A stretch of 64,000 nucleotides of DNA, from assembly GCF_000443165.1 (NCBI RefSeq), contig NZ_ATJV01000035.1:1-64000 (forward strand), given 5' to 3'. The DNA comes from Thauera terpenica 58Eu. Its GTDB lineage: Bacteria > Pseudomonadota > Gammaproteobacteria > Burkholderiales > Rhodocyclaceae. This document shows positions 37,828-48,328 of this stretch, piece by piece (the stretch's first letter is position 1; each line of letters begins with the position of its first letter). The position numbers and the translations under genes are program-made. A model generated the notes under the pieces. The model was not told the DNA's origin, searched no databases, and saw nothing but the letters and a program-made list of their open reading frames with translations.

Positions 37828-37902
37828 GCCCATGTAGCTCAGTGGCAGAGCACTCCCTTGGTAAGGGAGAGGCCGGCAGTTCAATCCTGCCCATGGGCAC
37901 CA
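37828..37902 (+). tRNA. tRNA-Thr (anticodon GGT)
   Basis: 75 bases with encoded CCA. Acceptor GCCCATG/CATGGGC, anticodon stem CTCCC/GGGAG with loop TTGGTAA, T-arm GGCAG-TTCAATC-CTGCC. Second tRNA of the cluster. Confidence 0.95.
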
Positions 37903-37933
37903 TGCGGCTCGGCCCCAGGCGCACAGTTTCAAT

Positions 37934-38009
37934 GCGGGAATAGCTCAGTTGGTAGAGCGCAACCTTGCCAAGGTTGAGGTCGCGAGTTCGAGCCTCGTTT
38001 CCCGCTCCA
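37934..38009 (+). tRNA. tRNA-Gly (anticodon GCC)
   Basis: 76 bases with encoded CCA. Acceptor GCGGGAA/TTCCCGC, anticodon stem CAACC/GGTTG with loop TTGCCAA. The T-arm loop TTCGAGC is regular. Third tRNA of the cluster. Confidence 0.95.
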
Positions 38010-38045
38010 GTTTCAGCGCTGCACGCCAGCGCAGGATGCAGTTCC

Positions 38046-38122
38046 GGAGTGGTAGTTCAGTTGGTTAGAATACCGGCCTGTCACGCCGGGGGTCGCGGGT
38101 TCGAGTCCCGTCCACTCCGCCA
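38046..38122 (+). tRNA. tRNA-Asp (anticodon GTC)
   Basis: 77 bases with encoded CCA. Acceptor GGAGTGG/CCACTCC, anticodon stem CCGGC/GCCGG with loop CTGTCAC, T-arm CGGGT-TCGAGTC-type with closing CCCG. Last tRNA of the cluster; a terminator follows within a few bases. Confidence 0.95.
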
Positions 38123-38123
38123 A

Positions 38124-38168
38124 GTAAAAAGCAAAATGCCAGCCCTCGGGTTGGCATTTTGCTTTTAC
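38124..38168 (+). terminator. Terminator of the tRNA operon
   Basis: GTAAAAAGCAAAATGCCA pairs with TGGCATTTTGCTTTTAC over about 17 bp (one bulged A) around a 10-base loop. The descending arm contains two T-runs. It could also act on transcripts from the other strand, where the pat gene ends at 38248. Confidence 0.88.
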
Positions 38169-38247
38169 AACTCCCTATTCATGTCCTGGCGGTAATGGGT
38201 GGATTCACCGCGCATTCATGAGTGTGCCGCAGACTCAACGTACCAAC

Positions 38248-40956
38248 TCAGCGCATCGAGGCCGCACACTGCGCCGACTGAGCGTGCAAGTCCTTGATGA
38301 CGTGGCGCAAGCTGCCCTCCTCGGGGTGGGGCTGCACCGCAAAGCCCAGCCCCTGCATCAGGCGCAACATCTTGGCATTGTTGCCCAGGACGTCGCCCAC
38401 GATGCTGCGAAAACCCTTCGCGCGCGCGCACTCGATGAGTGCCCCCATCAGGCGCCGACCCAGCCCGAAGCGCTGCCAGTCGTCTGCAACCACCAGCGCA
38501 AACTCCACCGACTCTCCATCGGCCGCCAGCGAATAGCGTGCGCTGCCGATCATGGTGTCGACGCCCTCCTCGCGCGTGAGGGCGATCAGGGCCATCTCGC
38601 GGTCGTAGTCGATCTGGGTGAAGCGGTTGATCAGCCCCGGGGGCAGGGTCTCGATCTCCTCCATGAAGCGGTAATAGCGTGCCTCGGGGCTGAGCCGGTC
38701 AAAGAGATCCTGCACCAGCGCCGCGTCTTCAGGACGCACAGGGCGCATGCGTACGGTGCGGCCATCGGACATCTTCCAGTTCTGGCTGAGATGAGCCGGA
38801 TAGGGGTGGATCGCCATGTGCGAATAGGGATCGCTGCCCGCGGGCAAACCCTGATCAATGACGACGCGGGCATCGGCGACGATCGCGCCCTGCTCGTCTG
38901 CAATCAGCGGGTCGATGATCAGCTCGCTGACCCAGGGCAACTCGCACAACAGATCGGACACGGCGACCAGCACGCGCTCGAGCGCAGCGCGGTCCACCGC
39001 GGGCTGCGCGCCGACACCCCCGAGCACGTGCGCCAACTGTGGCGTCTCGATCAGATCGCGAGCGAGGACAGCGTTGAGCGGTGGCAGCCCATAGGCGCGG
39101 TCGCGGATGTGGGCCATTGCCGCACCCCCGGGACCGAGGCTGATGACGGGGCCGAACACAGGGTCACGGAACGCGCTCAGGCGCAGCTCGCGCCCGTGCG
39201 GGCAGTGCAGATAGGGTTCAATCGACACCCCGGTGATGCGCGCCTCCGGGAGTCGGACACGCACGCTGCCAACGATGTCCTGGAATGCGCTCCACACCGA
39301 TTCGGTTGTTGTCAGGTTAAGTCGCACCCCGCCGGCTTCGGCCTTGTGCGCCAGATCGGGCGAGTCGATCTTCATGACGACCGGAAAGCCCACTTGCTCG
39401 GCAACGAACAACGCCTCAGTGACGTCGTGCGCCACCATGGTCTGCGTCACCGGCACGCCGAAACTGCGCAGCAAAGCCTTGGCCTCCATGGTCGACAGCA
39501 GCGTGCGGCGCTGGTTGAGCAGCGCCTCGACCAGCATGCGTGCACCCGACGCACCGCTGCCGTCTGCATGCGCGGTTTGCCCGGCCGTCTGCAAGCGCAG
39601 GGTTTGATGGCGATAGAACTGGGAGATGTTGTGAAACAGTTCGACCGCCGTTTCCGGCGCATGGAATACCGGGATACCTGCCTGCTCGAGCACGGCACGC
39701 CCCTGCGCAACCTGGCCGCCCCCCATCCAGCAGCAGCAGATGCTCAGGCTCACGCTGCGCGACACCTCGACCACCGCGCGCGCGATCTCGACCGGATCCG
39801 TCATCGCATGCGGCGACAGAATCACCAGCACATTGTGGATCTCAGGGTCATCGGCAAAGGCGACGATCGCATCACGGTAGCGCTGGGCCGGCGCATCGCC
39901 ACCGAGATCGAGCGGGTTACCGCCCCCTCCCTCGCCGATCTTGAGCTTCGCCAGTGCAGCCCGCGTGGGCGCAGACACGCCGACCAGGGGGGTGCTCAGG
40001 TCGCCCGCACGATCGGCGGCGATGGCACCCGGGCCGGCGCCGTTGGTGATGATGGCGAGCGCCTCCAGGCGCGGCCGAAAGCCCGATGCGAACGCACGCG
40101 CGGCGAAGAACAACTGGCCGATATTCTGCACGCGTACAACACCGGCCCGGCGCATCGCCGCGTCGAACACGGCGTCCGCCAGGGAGGCCTCACCCACGCT
40201 GGCCTCGCCGCGCACGCCGTGCTGCTCGTGACGGCCGGTCTTGAACAGGATGATGGGTTTGATGCGCGCCGCGGACCGCAAGGCGCTCATGAAGCGGCGC
40301 GCGTTGCGCACATGATCGACATGCAGCAGGATGTATCGGGTGCGCTCGTCATGGGCGAGGTAATCGAGCGTCTCGCCGAAATCCACATCGATCGCAGTGC
40401 TCAGCGAGATCACCGACGAGAAGCCGATCTGGTGCGTTGCCGCCCAGTCCAGCACCACCGAACACATTGCCCCCGACTGTGTCACCAGCGCCAGCTCGCC
40501 GCTCGCCACCGCGATGCGGCTCAGCGCCGCGTACAGTCCGGCCTGCGGGCGCAGGATGCCAAGGCTGCCTGGCCCGAGCAGGCGCACGCGGGCAGCGCGC
40601 GCGGTATCGAGCACGCGCTGCTCAAGCGCTCTGTCGCCGCGTTCAAGCGCGGTCACCAGCACGGCATTGCTCACCCCGGCGCGACCGCACTGTTCGACCA
40701 CCGCGTGCAAGGTGCGCGCCGGCGTGGCGATGATGGCGAGATCGACGCGAGCGCCGATCTCTTCCACCGTGCGATGGCATTTCCTGCCCATCACGGTCTC
40801 GTGCTTCGGATTGACCGCATGCAGCGCACCGCGAAATCCGCCATCGACCAGGTTGCTGAAAATGACGCAGCCCACCGATTGAGCCACCTCGGAGGCGCCG
40901 ATCACGGCCACCGAAGTCGGCTCGAACATCGAACTGAGGTAATGAGTGTTGCGCAT
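38248..40956 (-). CDS. Pat-like protein: acyl-CoA synthetase (NDP-forming) domains plus C-terminal GNAT
   Basis: 902 aa. Order of parts: CoA-binding domain (SVAVIGASEVAQSVGCVIF, residues 15-33), succinyl-CoA-ligase-like domains, an ATP-grasp region (VVMKIDSPDLAHKAEAGGVRLNL is its start), and a C-terminal GNAT domain with acetyl-CoA loop RFGLGRRLMGALIE near residue 850. This is the architecture of the lysine acetyltransferases PatZ and Pat, which acetylate AMP-forming acyl-CoA synthetases. By my reading, the SHTG box carrying the phosphohistidine of true ADP-forming synthetases is here EASVGEASLADA, without histidine, which supports an acetyltransferase role. It ends where the tRNA terminator begins and lies directly downstream of the paa operon. 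Confidence 0.85.
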   Translation of the reverse strand: MRNTHYLSSMFEPTSVAVIGASEVAQSVGCVIFSNLVDGGFRGALHAVNPKHETVMGRKCHRTVEEIGARVDLAIIATPARTLHAVVEQCGRAGVSNAVLVTALERGDRALEQRVLDTARAARVRLLGPGSLGILRPQAGLYAALSRIAVASGELALVTQSGAMCSVVLDWAATHQIGFSSVISLSTAIDVDFGETLDYLAHDERTRYILLHVDHVRNARRFMSALRSAARIKPIILFKTGRHEQHGVRGEASVGEASLADAVFDAAMRRAGVVRVQNIGQLFFAARAFASGFRPRLEALAIITNGAGPGAIAADRAGDLSTPLVGVSAPTRAALAKLKIGEGGGGNPLDLGGDAPAQRYRDAIVAFADDPEIHNVLVILSPHAMTDPVEIARAVVEVSRSVSLSICCCWMGGGQVAQGRAVLEQAGIPVFHAPETAVELFHNISQFYRHQTLRLQTAGQTAHADGSGASGARMLVEALLNQRRTLLSTMEAKALLRSFGVPVTQTMVAHDVTEALFVAEQVGFPVVMKIDSPDLAHKAEAGGVRLNLTTTESVWSAFQDIVGSVRVRLPEARITGVSIEPYLHCPHGRELRLSAFRDPVFGPVISLGPGGAAMAHIRDRAYGLPPLNAVLARDLIETPQLAHVLGGVGAQPAVDRAALERVLVAVSDLLCELPWVSELIIDPLIADEQGAIVADARVVIDQGLPAGSDPYSHMAIHPYPAHLSQNWKMSDGRTVRMRPVRPEDAALVQDLFDRLSPEARYYRFMEEIETLPPGLINRFTQIDYDREMALIALTREEGVDTMIGSARYSLAADGESVEFALVVADDWQRFGLGRRLMGALIECARAKGFRSIVGDVLGNNAKMLRLMQGLGFAVQPHPEEGSLRHVIKDLHAQSAQCAASMR

Positions 40957-41057
40957 GGCCGCCTTCGACGATCGTGGGTGAACTCCAGCAGTCTAGGCAG
41001 GGAGCAAGCGCTGTTCGTTGATCTGTATCAGCACCCTGCCCGCCTTCGCAAACAAGC

Positions 41058-41082
41058 AAAAAAACGGCCACTGAAGTGGCCG
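41058..41082 (-). terminator. Intrinsic terminator of the paa operon
   Basis: On the minus strand CGGCCACT-TC-AGTGGCCG is followed by seven T, 42 bases after the paaE stop. It separates the paa operon from the pat gene. Confidence 0.88.
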
Positions 41083-41123
41083 CAGATGACACTGGCAGGG
41101 ATTACCCCCCTTGCAAACGTGCT

Positions 41124-42230
41124 TCAGCGCTCGTCGAAACTCACCCTGAGCTGCTTGCTGGTCGCGCGCGCCTGACAGCTCAACACAAAGCCCTGCTCGA
41201 TTTCGTCGGCTTCGAGGGTAAAGTTCTTGTCCATCACCACCTCACCGTCGAGCACCTTGGCACGACAGGTGCAGCACACCCCCGCCTTGCACGAGAACGG
41301 CAGATCAAGGCCGGCATTGAGCGCGGCGTCGAGGATGTGCTCATCGGGGCCGATCGCAAGCTCGTGCTCCTTGCCGTCCAGAAGCAAGGTCATGGTGATG
41401 TCCTTGGCGGCGTTGGCCGACGCCTCGGCCGCACTCGCGACCCCGACACACATGGCGCCGGTGACGCCGGTGGGCAGATTGGCGGTGAAGCGCTCGCTAT
41501 AGATGCGATCAGCCGGAACACCGGCCTGCACCAGCGCAGCCTCGGTAGCCGTGATCATCTCGTCCGGGCCACAGACGAAGACTTCGTCCATGCTGCCTAC
41601 CGGCAGCAGGGCGCTGATGAGCTGGCGTACCTTGTCGCCATCGATACGACCTTCGAGCAGGTCCACTTCCTGCGCCTGACGCGACAAGATGTGAATCATG
41701 GTCAGACGGTCGCGAAAACGATCCTTCAGATCCTGCAGCGCTTCGTTGAACATCACGGTAGACCAGCGACGATTACCGTAGATCAAGGTGAATTTCGACT
41801 CAGGCTGCTCCTCCAGCGTGCTCGCCACGATCGACAGCAAGGGCGTGATGCCCGAGCCGGCAGCAAAACCCACGCGATGAATGGCGCGCTTCTTCTTGAC
41901 CACGAAGCGCCCGTCCGGCGGCATGACCTGAAGTGCGTCGCCAACCTTGATCGCCTGTGCCGCCCAATTCGAGAACACGCCGCCTTCGACCGGACGGATG
42001 CCGATCTCGAGCTCGCCGTCGCGCGCAAGCCGGCTGCGGGGACTGCTGATGGAGTAGGTGCGGCGCACGTCCTGGCCATCGATGGTGGCGCGCAGGGTGA
42101 GGAACTGACCCGGCTCAAATGTGAAACGCGCTCGATCGGACTCGGGGATGGCGAAGGTGATGGCTACCGCCCCGGCCGCCTCCGGGCTCACGCGCTTGAC
42201 GGAGAGTGCTTGAAAACGAGGTGCTGACAT
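41124..42230 (-). CDS. paaE: Phenylacetyl-CoA epoxidase, reductase subunit PaaE
   Basis: 368 aa. It passes electrons from NADPH to the PaaA diiron site through FAD and a [2Fe-2S] cluster. FAD domain: RRTYSISSP near residue 54. NADPH domain: FAAGSGITPLLSIVAS near residue 117 and FVCGPDEMI. The C-terminal plant-type ferredoxin has Cys ligands in CKAGVCCTCRAKV and a fourth in FVLSCQARAT. Last gene of the operon, 18 bases after paaD, with an intrinsic terminator just downstream. Confidence 0.95.
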   Translation of the reverse strand: MSAPRFQALSVKRVSPEAAGAVAITFAIPESDRARFTFEPGQFLTLRATIDGQDVRRTYSISSPRSRLARDGELEIGIRPVEGGVFSNWAAQAIKVGDALQVMPPDGRFVVKKKRAIHRVGFAAGSGITPLLSIVASTLEEQPESKFTLIYGNRRWSTVMFNEALQDLKDRFRDRLTMIHILSRQAQEVDLLEGRIDGDKVRQLISALLPVGSMDEVFVCGPDEMITATEAALVQAGVPADRIYSERFTANLPTGVTGAMCVGVASAAEASANAAKDITMTLLLDGKEHELAIGPDEHILDAALNAGLDLPFSCKAGVCCTCRAKVLDGEVVMDKNFTLEADEIEQGFVLSCQARATSKQLRVSFDER

Positions 42231-42248
42231 GTCGTTTGGCTCCGGCCC

Positions 42249-42743
42249 TCAATAGGGCTTGAAGTAGTCGAAGGGTTCCTGGCAGTCGAGGCAACGGTAA
42301 AGCGCCTTGCACGCGGTGGAACCGAACTGGGATGTGACGACCGTATGCGTCGAGCCACACTGCGGGCAGGCCACGGGCTCGGGCTTGCGCTTTACGAACT
42401 GCACCACGCTGACGCCCTTGGGCAGGGTGTGCGGCGGCGCGATGCCGTACTGGCGCAGCTTTTCCTTGGCCTCGTCGGTCATCCAGTCGGTGGTCCAGGC
42501 CGGCGCGAGCTGGGTCAGCACCCGCGCTGCGATGCCGGCCTGTTCCAGGCTTGCACGTACGTCGTCTTCGATCTGACCCATCGCTGGACAACCGCTGTAG
42601 GTCGGCGTGATGACAACCTCGATCTCATCGGCGCCCTCGCGCACATCGCGCAGGATGCCCAACTCGCGCAGGGTCACCACCGGGATCTCGGGGTCGGTCA
42701 GGTGCTCCAGAATGGCCCAGACCTTATCGACTGTGCTGCTCAT
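42249..42743 (-). CDS. paaD: PaaD, epoxidase maturation factor (DUF59)
   Basis: 164 aa. An N-terminal MIP18/DUF59 domain (HLTDPEIPVVTLRELGIL, then TPTYSGCPAMGQIEDDV with the conserved Cys) is followed by a C-terminal zinc ribbon with Cys pairs CPQCGS and CLDCQE. PaaD is needed for epoxidase activity, probably for iron-sulfur or diiron assembly, and is not part of the core complex. It lies 11 bases after paaC. Confidence 0.94.
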   Translation of the reverse strand: MSSTVDKVWAILEHLTDPEIPVVTLRELGILRDVREGADEIEVVITPTYSGCPAMGQIEDDVRASLEQAGIAARVLTQLAPAWTTDWMTDEAKEKLRQYGIAPPHTLPKGVSVVQFVKRKPEPVACPQCGSTHTVVTSQFGSTACKALYRCLDCQEPFDYFKPY

Positions 42744-42754
42744 GACGATTCGCC

Positions 42755-43537
42755 TTACCAGCTAGCGTTGGGGTGTGCGCGGGCCAGCCCTTGCATCTCC
42801 CCGAGCAGGAAGCTCAAGTGCTCGGAGTGCAAGCCGACCTTGCCCTCGGTGATGTAGCCCTGGAAATCGGGACGCGTCAGCGTCGCCTCGGCCAGGGTCT
42901 CGTTCACCAGAGCGTCCCAGTCCGCGCGCAAGGCAGGCACATCCACACCCACTCCCGCTGCCACCGCGGCGCGCTCGGCCTCACTGCTGGTCCAGAACTC
43001 CTCGGTGTAGGGCAGCAGATGGTTCACCGCCGCCTGCGCACGCGCATGCGACTCTTCAGTGCCGTCCCCCAGGCGGATCAGCCAGTCACGTGCATGGTGC
43101 AAGTGGTAGCTGGTCTCCTTCAGCGACTTCGCTGCGATCGCCGCCAGGGTCTCGTCGGACGAGCTCTGCAGCTTGTCCCACACCATGACCATCAGCGCCG
43201 AGTACAAGAAATTGCGCACGATGGTGGTCGCGTAGTCGCGGTCGGCAGCCGCATAGCCGACCAAGGGCCCACGGTGAGGCAGCTCCAGCAAGGTGTAGTT
43301 GCGAAACTCGTGCGGCTCACGAAAATACGCGAGCTTGTCCTCGCTGGCATCGCCCCCGATCACGGCGGCGGCATGCTGGTACAGCAGGCGTGCCTGGCCG
43401 ATGTGGTCGAGGCTGACATTGGCCAGCGCCAGGTCCTCTTCCAGAACCGGACCATGCCCACACCACTCGGCATTGCGCTGACCCAGCACGACCGCGTTGT
43501 CGGCCAGATGGAGCAGGTAATCGTTCAGCGTGCTCAT
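42755..43537 (-). CDS. paaC: Phenylacetyl-CoA epoxidase structural subunit PaaC
   Basis: 260 aa ferritin-fold partner of PaaA in the PaaABCE complex; it has lost a working diiron site and scaffolds the catalytic subunit. It starts [20 protein letters not shown]. The conserved FREPHEFRNYTLLELPHRG and SYHLHHARDWLIRLGDGTEE are present. Its ATG overlaps the paaB stop by one base, so translation is coupled. Confidence 0.95.
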   Translation of the reverse strand: MSTLNDYLLHLADNAVVLGQRNAEWCGHGPVLEEDLALANVSLDHIGQARLLYQHAAAVIGGDASEDKLAYFREPHEFRNYTLLELPHRGPLVGYAAADRDYATTIVRNFLYSALMVMVWDKLQSSSDETLAAIAAKSLKETSYHLHHARDWLIRLGDGTEESHARAQAAVNHLLPYTEEFWTSSEAERAAVAAGVGVDVPALRADWDALVNETLAEATLTRPDFQGYITEGKVGLHSEHLSFLLGEMQGLARAHPNASW

Positions 43538-43836
43538 TACATGTGCCCCACTTCTTCAGGAATTTCGTAGAAGGTCGGGTGACGATAGATCTTGTCGGCG
43601 GCCGGATCGAAGAACTCGCCCTTCTCGTCCGGGTTGCTCGCGGTGATGGCCGACGAGGGCAGCACCCAGATGCTGACGCCTTCCTGGCGCCGGGTGTAGA
43701 CGTCACGCGCCATGTGCAGCGCCTGGCCCGCGTCGGCGGCGTGCAGGCTGCCACAGTGCTTGTGCTCCAGGCCTTGCTTGCTGCGAACGAAGACTTCCCA
43801 GAGGGGCCAATCCTTCAGTGCGGGTTTGGTGGTCAT
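43537..43836 (-). CDS. paaB: Phenylacetyl-CoA epoxidase subunit PaaB
   Basis: 99 aa from the ATG at 43836, 4 bases inside the paaA end; the longer upstream frame is a shadow of paaA. Signature [20 protein letters not shown], then [19 protein letters not shown]. PaaB is a small bridging subunit of the epoxidase. It is 1-base overlapped with paaC. Confidence 0.95.
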   Translation of the reverse strand: MTTKPALKDWPLWEVFVRSKQGLEHKHCGSLHAADAGQALHMARDVYTRRQEGVSIWVLPSSAITASNPDEKGEFFDPAADKIYRHPTFYEIPEEVGHM

Positions 43837-44840
43837 GCTGCCTCCTTGATGGCGCGTTCTTGCTGCTTGTGGGCATAGGCCAGGGCTGCGTCGCGCACCC
43901 ACTGACCATCGTTGTGTGCCTTGACGCGAGTGGCCAGGCGCTCCTTGTTGCACGGGCCGTTGCCCGCTACGGTGTTCCAGAACTCGTCCCAGTCGATCTG
44001 GCCATAGTCGTAATGACCGCGTGCCTCGTTCCACTTCAGGTCGGGGTCGGGCAGGGTCACGCCCAGCACCTTCGCTTGCGGCACGGTGGCGTCGATGAAC
44101 TTCTGGCGCAGGTCATCGTTGCTGATGCGCTTGATCCCCCAGCGCATGCCCTGCGCACTGTGCGGGCTGTCGGCATCAGGCGGGCCGAACATGGCCAGGC
44201 ACTTCCACCAGTAACGATTGACCGCGTCCTGCACCATCGCCTTTTGCTCTTCCGTGCCCTTCATCATCACCAACAGTGCTTCGTAGCCCTGACGCTGATG
44301 GAAGGACTCCTCCTTGCACACACGGATCATGGCGCGCGCATAGGGGCCGTAGGAACAGCGGCACAGCGGCACCTGGTTCATGATCGCCGCGCCATCGACC
44401 AGCCAGCCGATCACACCGACATCGGCCCAGTTCAGGGTCGGGTAATTGAAGATGGAGCTGTACTTGGCCTTGCCCGAATGCAGCCCCTCGAGCATTTCGT
44501 CGCGCCCCGTGCCCAGCGTCTCGGCTGCGGAATACAGGTAAAGACCGTGGCCGCCTTCATCCTGCACCTTGGCGATCAGGATCGCCTTGCGCTTCAGACT
44601 GGGCGCACGGGAGATCCAGTTACCTTCGGGCAGCATGCCGACAATCTCGCTGTGCGCGTGCTGGCTGATCTGTCGCACCAGGGTCTTGCGATAGGCCGCT
44701 GGCATCCAGTCCTGCGGCTCGATACGACCATCCGCCGCGATGCGCGCCTCGAAGGCGGCCTCTTGCTCACTCATGGCATCCGGCACGGCCGTCGGCTTCT
44801 TCGCGGCCCCGTCCGGAATATCCATTGATTGCGTATACAT
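43833..44840 (-). CDS. paaA: Phenylacetyl-CoA epoxidase catalytic subunit PaaA
   Basis: 335 aa from the ATG at 44840, preceded by the strong site GGAGGAGAGA; an earlier ATG has no such site. PaaA is the diiron monooxygenase that forms ring-1,2-epoxyphenylacetyl-CoA. Iron ligands are visible in the two E-x2-H motifs [17 protein letters not shown] and [14 protein letters not shown]. The C-terminal [20 protein letters not shown] is diagnostic. A 100-bp gap separates it from the upstream hydratase gene, with no clear promoter in it. Confidence 0.96.
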   Translation of the reverse strand: MYTQSMDIPDGAAKKPTAVPDAMSEQEAAFEARIAADGRIEPQDWMPAAYRKTLVRQISQHAHSEIVGMLPEGNWISRAPSLKRKAILIAKVQDEGGHGLYLYSAAETLGTGRDEMLEGLHSGKAKYSSIFNYPTLNWADVGVIGWLVDGAAIMNQVPLCRCSYGPYARAMIRVCKEESFHQRQGYEALLVMMKGTEEQKAMVQDAVNRYWWKCLAMFGPPDADSPHSAQGMRWGIKRISNDDLRQKFIDATVPQAKVLGVTLPDPDLKWNEARGHYDYGQIDWDEFWNTVAGNGPCNKERLATRVKAHNDGQWVRDAALAYAHKQQERAIKEAA

Positions 44841-44940
44841 ATGCTCTCTCCTCCAAATACCCACCCGGCGGATACCGGGGCGGGGACACAAGTTTCGACT
44901 CAGCAAGCAAACCGCCGTTCGCGTTTCGCGCTGCCGAGCT

Positions 44941-45726
44941 TCAGGTCTGCCAGGCAGCTGGGCGCTTGTGCAGAAAGGCGGTGATGCCTTCTCTGGCCTC
45001 GGCGCCTGCGCGCTGGCGCGCGATGCGCAGCGCGGTTTCCTCTCCCACCGCGGCGTCGATCTGCCGCCCGCTGATGGCCGCGATCAACTCCTTTGCCGCT
45101 TGCTGGGCGAGGGGGCCTCCTGTCAGCAGGGACTGCACCAGCTTCGCCACACCGGCATCGAGCTCATCGAGCGTCACCAGCTCACTCACCAGGCCAATGG
45201 CCTTGGCCTCGGCGGCAGAAAACTTCTCCGCGGTCTGGAAATAGCGCAAGGCGTGGCGCGGGCCAATGGCGCGCAGCACGTAGGGGCTGATCACCGCGGG
45301 GATGATCCCGAACTTCACCTCCGAGGTGGAGAACTGTGCGTTGTCCGCCGCCACCACCATGTCGCACGCCGCCGCCAGACCGGTGCCGCCGCCCAGCGCA
45401 GCGCCCTGCACACGGGCGATCGTGGGCTTGGGCAAGCCCGACAGCGCCTGCAACATGGCAGCGAACTTGCGCGCATCGGCCAGGTTCTCGGCCTCAGTGC
45501 AAGCCGAGGCACGTTGCATCCAGTTGAGGTCGGCGCCGGCCGAGAAGTGGCGACCCCGGCCCGCAAGCACCACCACCCGCACGCCCGCATCGTCTTCGAG
45601 CGCGCCGCAGGCGGCGGCCAGATCGTCGATCAGCTGCTCGTTGAAGGCGTTGAACACCTCCGGTCGATTCATCCACACCGTGGCGACCGCGCCCTGGCGT
45701 TCGATGTCGAGGGTTTCGTAGCTCAT
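44941..45726 (-). CDS. Enoyl-CoA hydratase family protein, LiuC-like, in the PaaF position
   Basis: 261 aa crotonase-fold enzyme. The oxyanion-hole stretches are [17 protein letters not shown] and [17 protein letters not shown], and the second catalytic Glu lies in [18 protein letters not shown]. SAGADLxWMQ and [15 protein letters not shown] are more like methylglutaconyl-CoA hydratase (LiuC) than enteric PaaF. Its place in the operon between paaJ and paaA suggests it hydrates 2,3-dehydroadipyl-CoA, the PaaF step, because no other candidate for that step is in the operon. That role is inference. Confidence 0.85.
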   Translation of the reverse strand: MSYETLDIERQGAVATVWMNRPEVFNAFNEQLIDDLAAACGALEDDAGVRVVVLAGRGRHFSAGADLNWMQRASACTEAENLADARKFAAMLQALSGLPKPTIARVQGAALGGGTGLAAACDMVVAADNAQFSTSEVKFGIIPAVISPYVLRAIGPRHALRYFQTAEKFSAAEAKAIGLVSELVTLDELDAGVAKLVQSLLTGGPLAQQAAKELIAAISGRQIDAAVGEETALRIARQRAGAEAREGITAFLHKRPAAWQT

Positions 45727-45745
45727 GTCGATGTCTGCCTTTGTC

Positions 45746-46951
45746 TTACACGCGCTCGATGATCATGGCGATGCCCTGGCCCACCCCGATGCACATCGTG
45801 CACAGTGCGTAGCGACCATTGCGCCGCTGCAGCTCGTAGAGCGCAGTGGTGACCAGACGCGCGCCGCTCATGCCCAGCGGGTGGCCCATGGCGATGGCAC
45901 CACCGTTCGGGTTCACGCGCGCCTCATCGTCGGCGAGACCCAGGTCGCGCAACACCGCCAGGCCCTGCGCGGCAAAAGCTTCGTTGAGCTCGATGACGTC
46001 CATCTGCTCCAGCCTCAGCCCAGCCTTGGCCAGCACCTTGCGCACTGCGGGAGCCGGGCCGAAGCCCATGATGCGCGGCGCCACTCCGGCGGTGGCCATC
46101 GCCAGCACACGGGCACGCGGGGTCAGACCATGGATGGCGGCGGCGCTTTGCGAAGCCAGCAACAGCGCACACGCGCCGTCATTGACACCGGAGGCGTTGC
46201 CCGCGGTGACGCTCAGCTCAGGGCCATTGACGCCCTTGAGCTTTGCCAGCATCTCCAGCGTGGTTTCGGGGCGCGGGTGCTCGTCAGTGTCGAACACCAC
46301 GGGCTCGCCCTTCTTGCGCGGGATCTCCACCGGCACCAGCTCATCGGCAAAGCGACCGGCGGCGTGCGCGGCTGCCCAGCGCTGCTGCGAGCGCAACGCG
46401 AAGGCGTCCTGGTCGGCGCGCGAGACATTGAACTCGGCAGCGACGTTGTCCGCGGTCTGCGGCATCGAGTGCGTCTCGTAGAGCTTCTTGAGCTGCGGGT
46501 TGATGAAGCGCCAGCCGATGGTGGTGTCGTAGATCGCAGCGCTGCGCGAGAACGCACTCTCGGCCTTGCCCATGACGAAGGGCGCACGCGACATGCTCTC
46601 CACTCCGCCGGCGATCATGAGCTCGGTTTCACCGGACTTGATCGAGCGCGCGGCAAGCCCGATGGCGTCCATGCCCGAACCGCACAGGCGGTTCAGCGTG
46701 GTGCCGGGCACCTCGATCGGCAGCCCGGCGAGCAGGCCGGACATGCGCGCCACGTTGCGGTTGTCCTCGCCGGCCTGATTGGCACAGCCGTAGATGATGT
46801 CTTCCACCGCCGCCCAATCGACCTGTGGATTGCGCGTCATCAAGGCCTTGAGCGGCACCGCGCCGAGATCGTCGGCACGCACCGTCGCCAGGGCACCGCC
46901 GTAGCGGCCAATGGGAGTACGGATGGCGTCACAAATGAAAGCTTCGGTCAT
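45746..46951 (-). CDS. paaJ: 3-oxoadipyl-CoA / 3-oxo-5,6-dehydrosuberyl-CoA thiolase
   Basis: 401 aa. PaaJ acts twice in the pathway: on 3-oxo-5,6-dehydrosuberyl-CoA, and on 3-oxoadipyl-CoA to give succinyl-CoA and acetyl-CoA. Nucleophile Cys in TTLNRLCGSGMDAIGLAAR near residue 90, His in NPNGGAIAMGHPLGMSGAR near residue 357, and the second Cys in ALCTMCIGVGQGIAM. It starts MTEAFICDAIRTPIGRYGGA, typical of PaaJ/PcaF. It follows paaK by 10 bases. Confidence 0.94.
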   Translation of the reverse strand: MTEAFICDAIRTPIGRYGGALATVRADDLGAVPLKALMTRNPQVDWAAVEDIIYGCANQAGEDNRNVARMSGLLAGLPIEVPGTTLNRLCGSGMDAIGLAARSIKSGETELMIAGGVESMSRAPFVMGKAESAFSRSAAIYDTTIGWRFINPQLKKLYETHSMPQTADNVAAEFNVSRADQDAFALRSQQRWAAAHAAGRFADELVPVEIPRKKGEPVVFDTDEHPRPETTLEMLAKLKGVNGPELSVTAGNASGVNDGACALLLASQSAAAIHGLTPRARVLAMATAGVAPRIMGFGPAPAVRKVLAKAGLRLEQMDVIELNEAFAAQGLAVLRDLGLADDEARVNPNGGAIAMGHPLGMSGARLVTTALYELQRRNGRYALCTMCIGVGQGIAMIIERV

Positions 46952-46961
46952 CGTCAGCTCC

Positions 46962-48287
<1,326 letters not shown>

Positions 48288-48328
48288 GGCTTTGTCCTCT
48301 CTCCTCTCTGTTTTTTTCGACTTGCCGA

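Noticed and set aside
38218-41175. 985-codon open frame on the plus strand
   Set aside because: It is exactly antisense to the Pat-like gene, whose translation shows real domains; the plus-strand translation is His/Arg/Gln-rich with no recognisable motif, a high-GC frame artefact.
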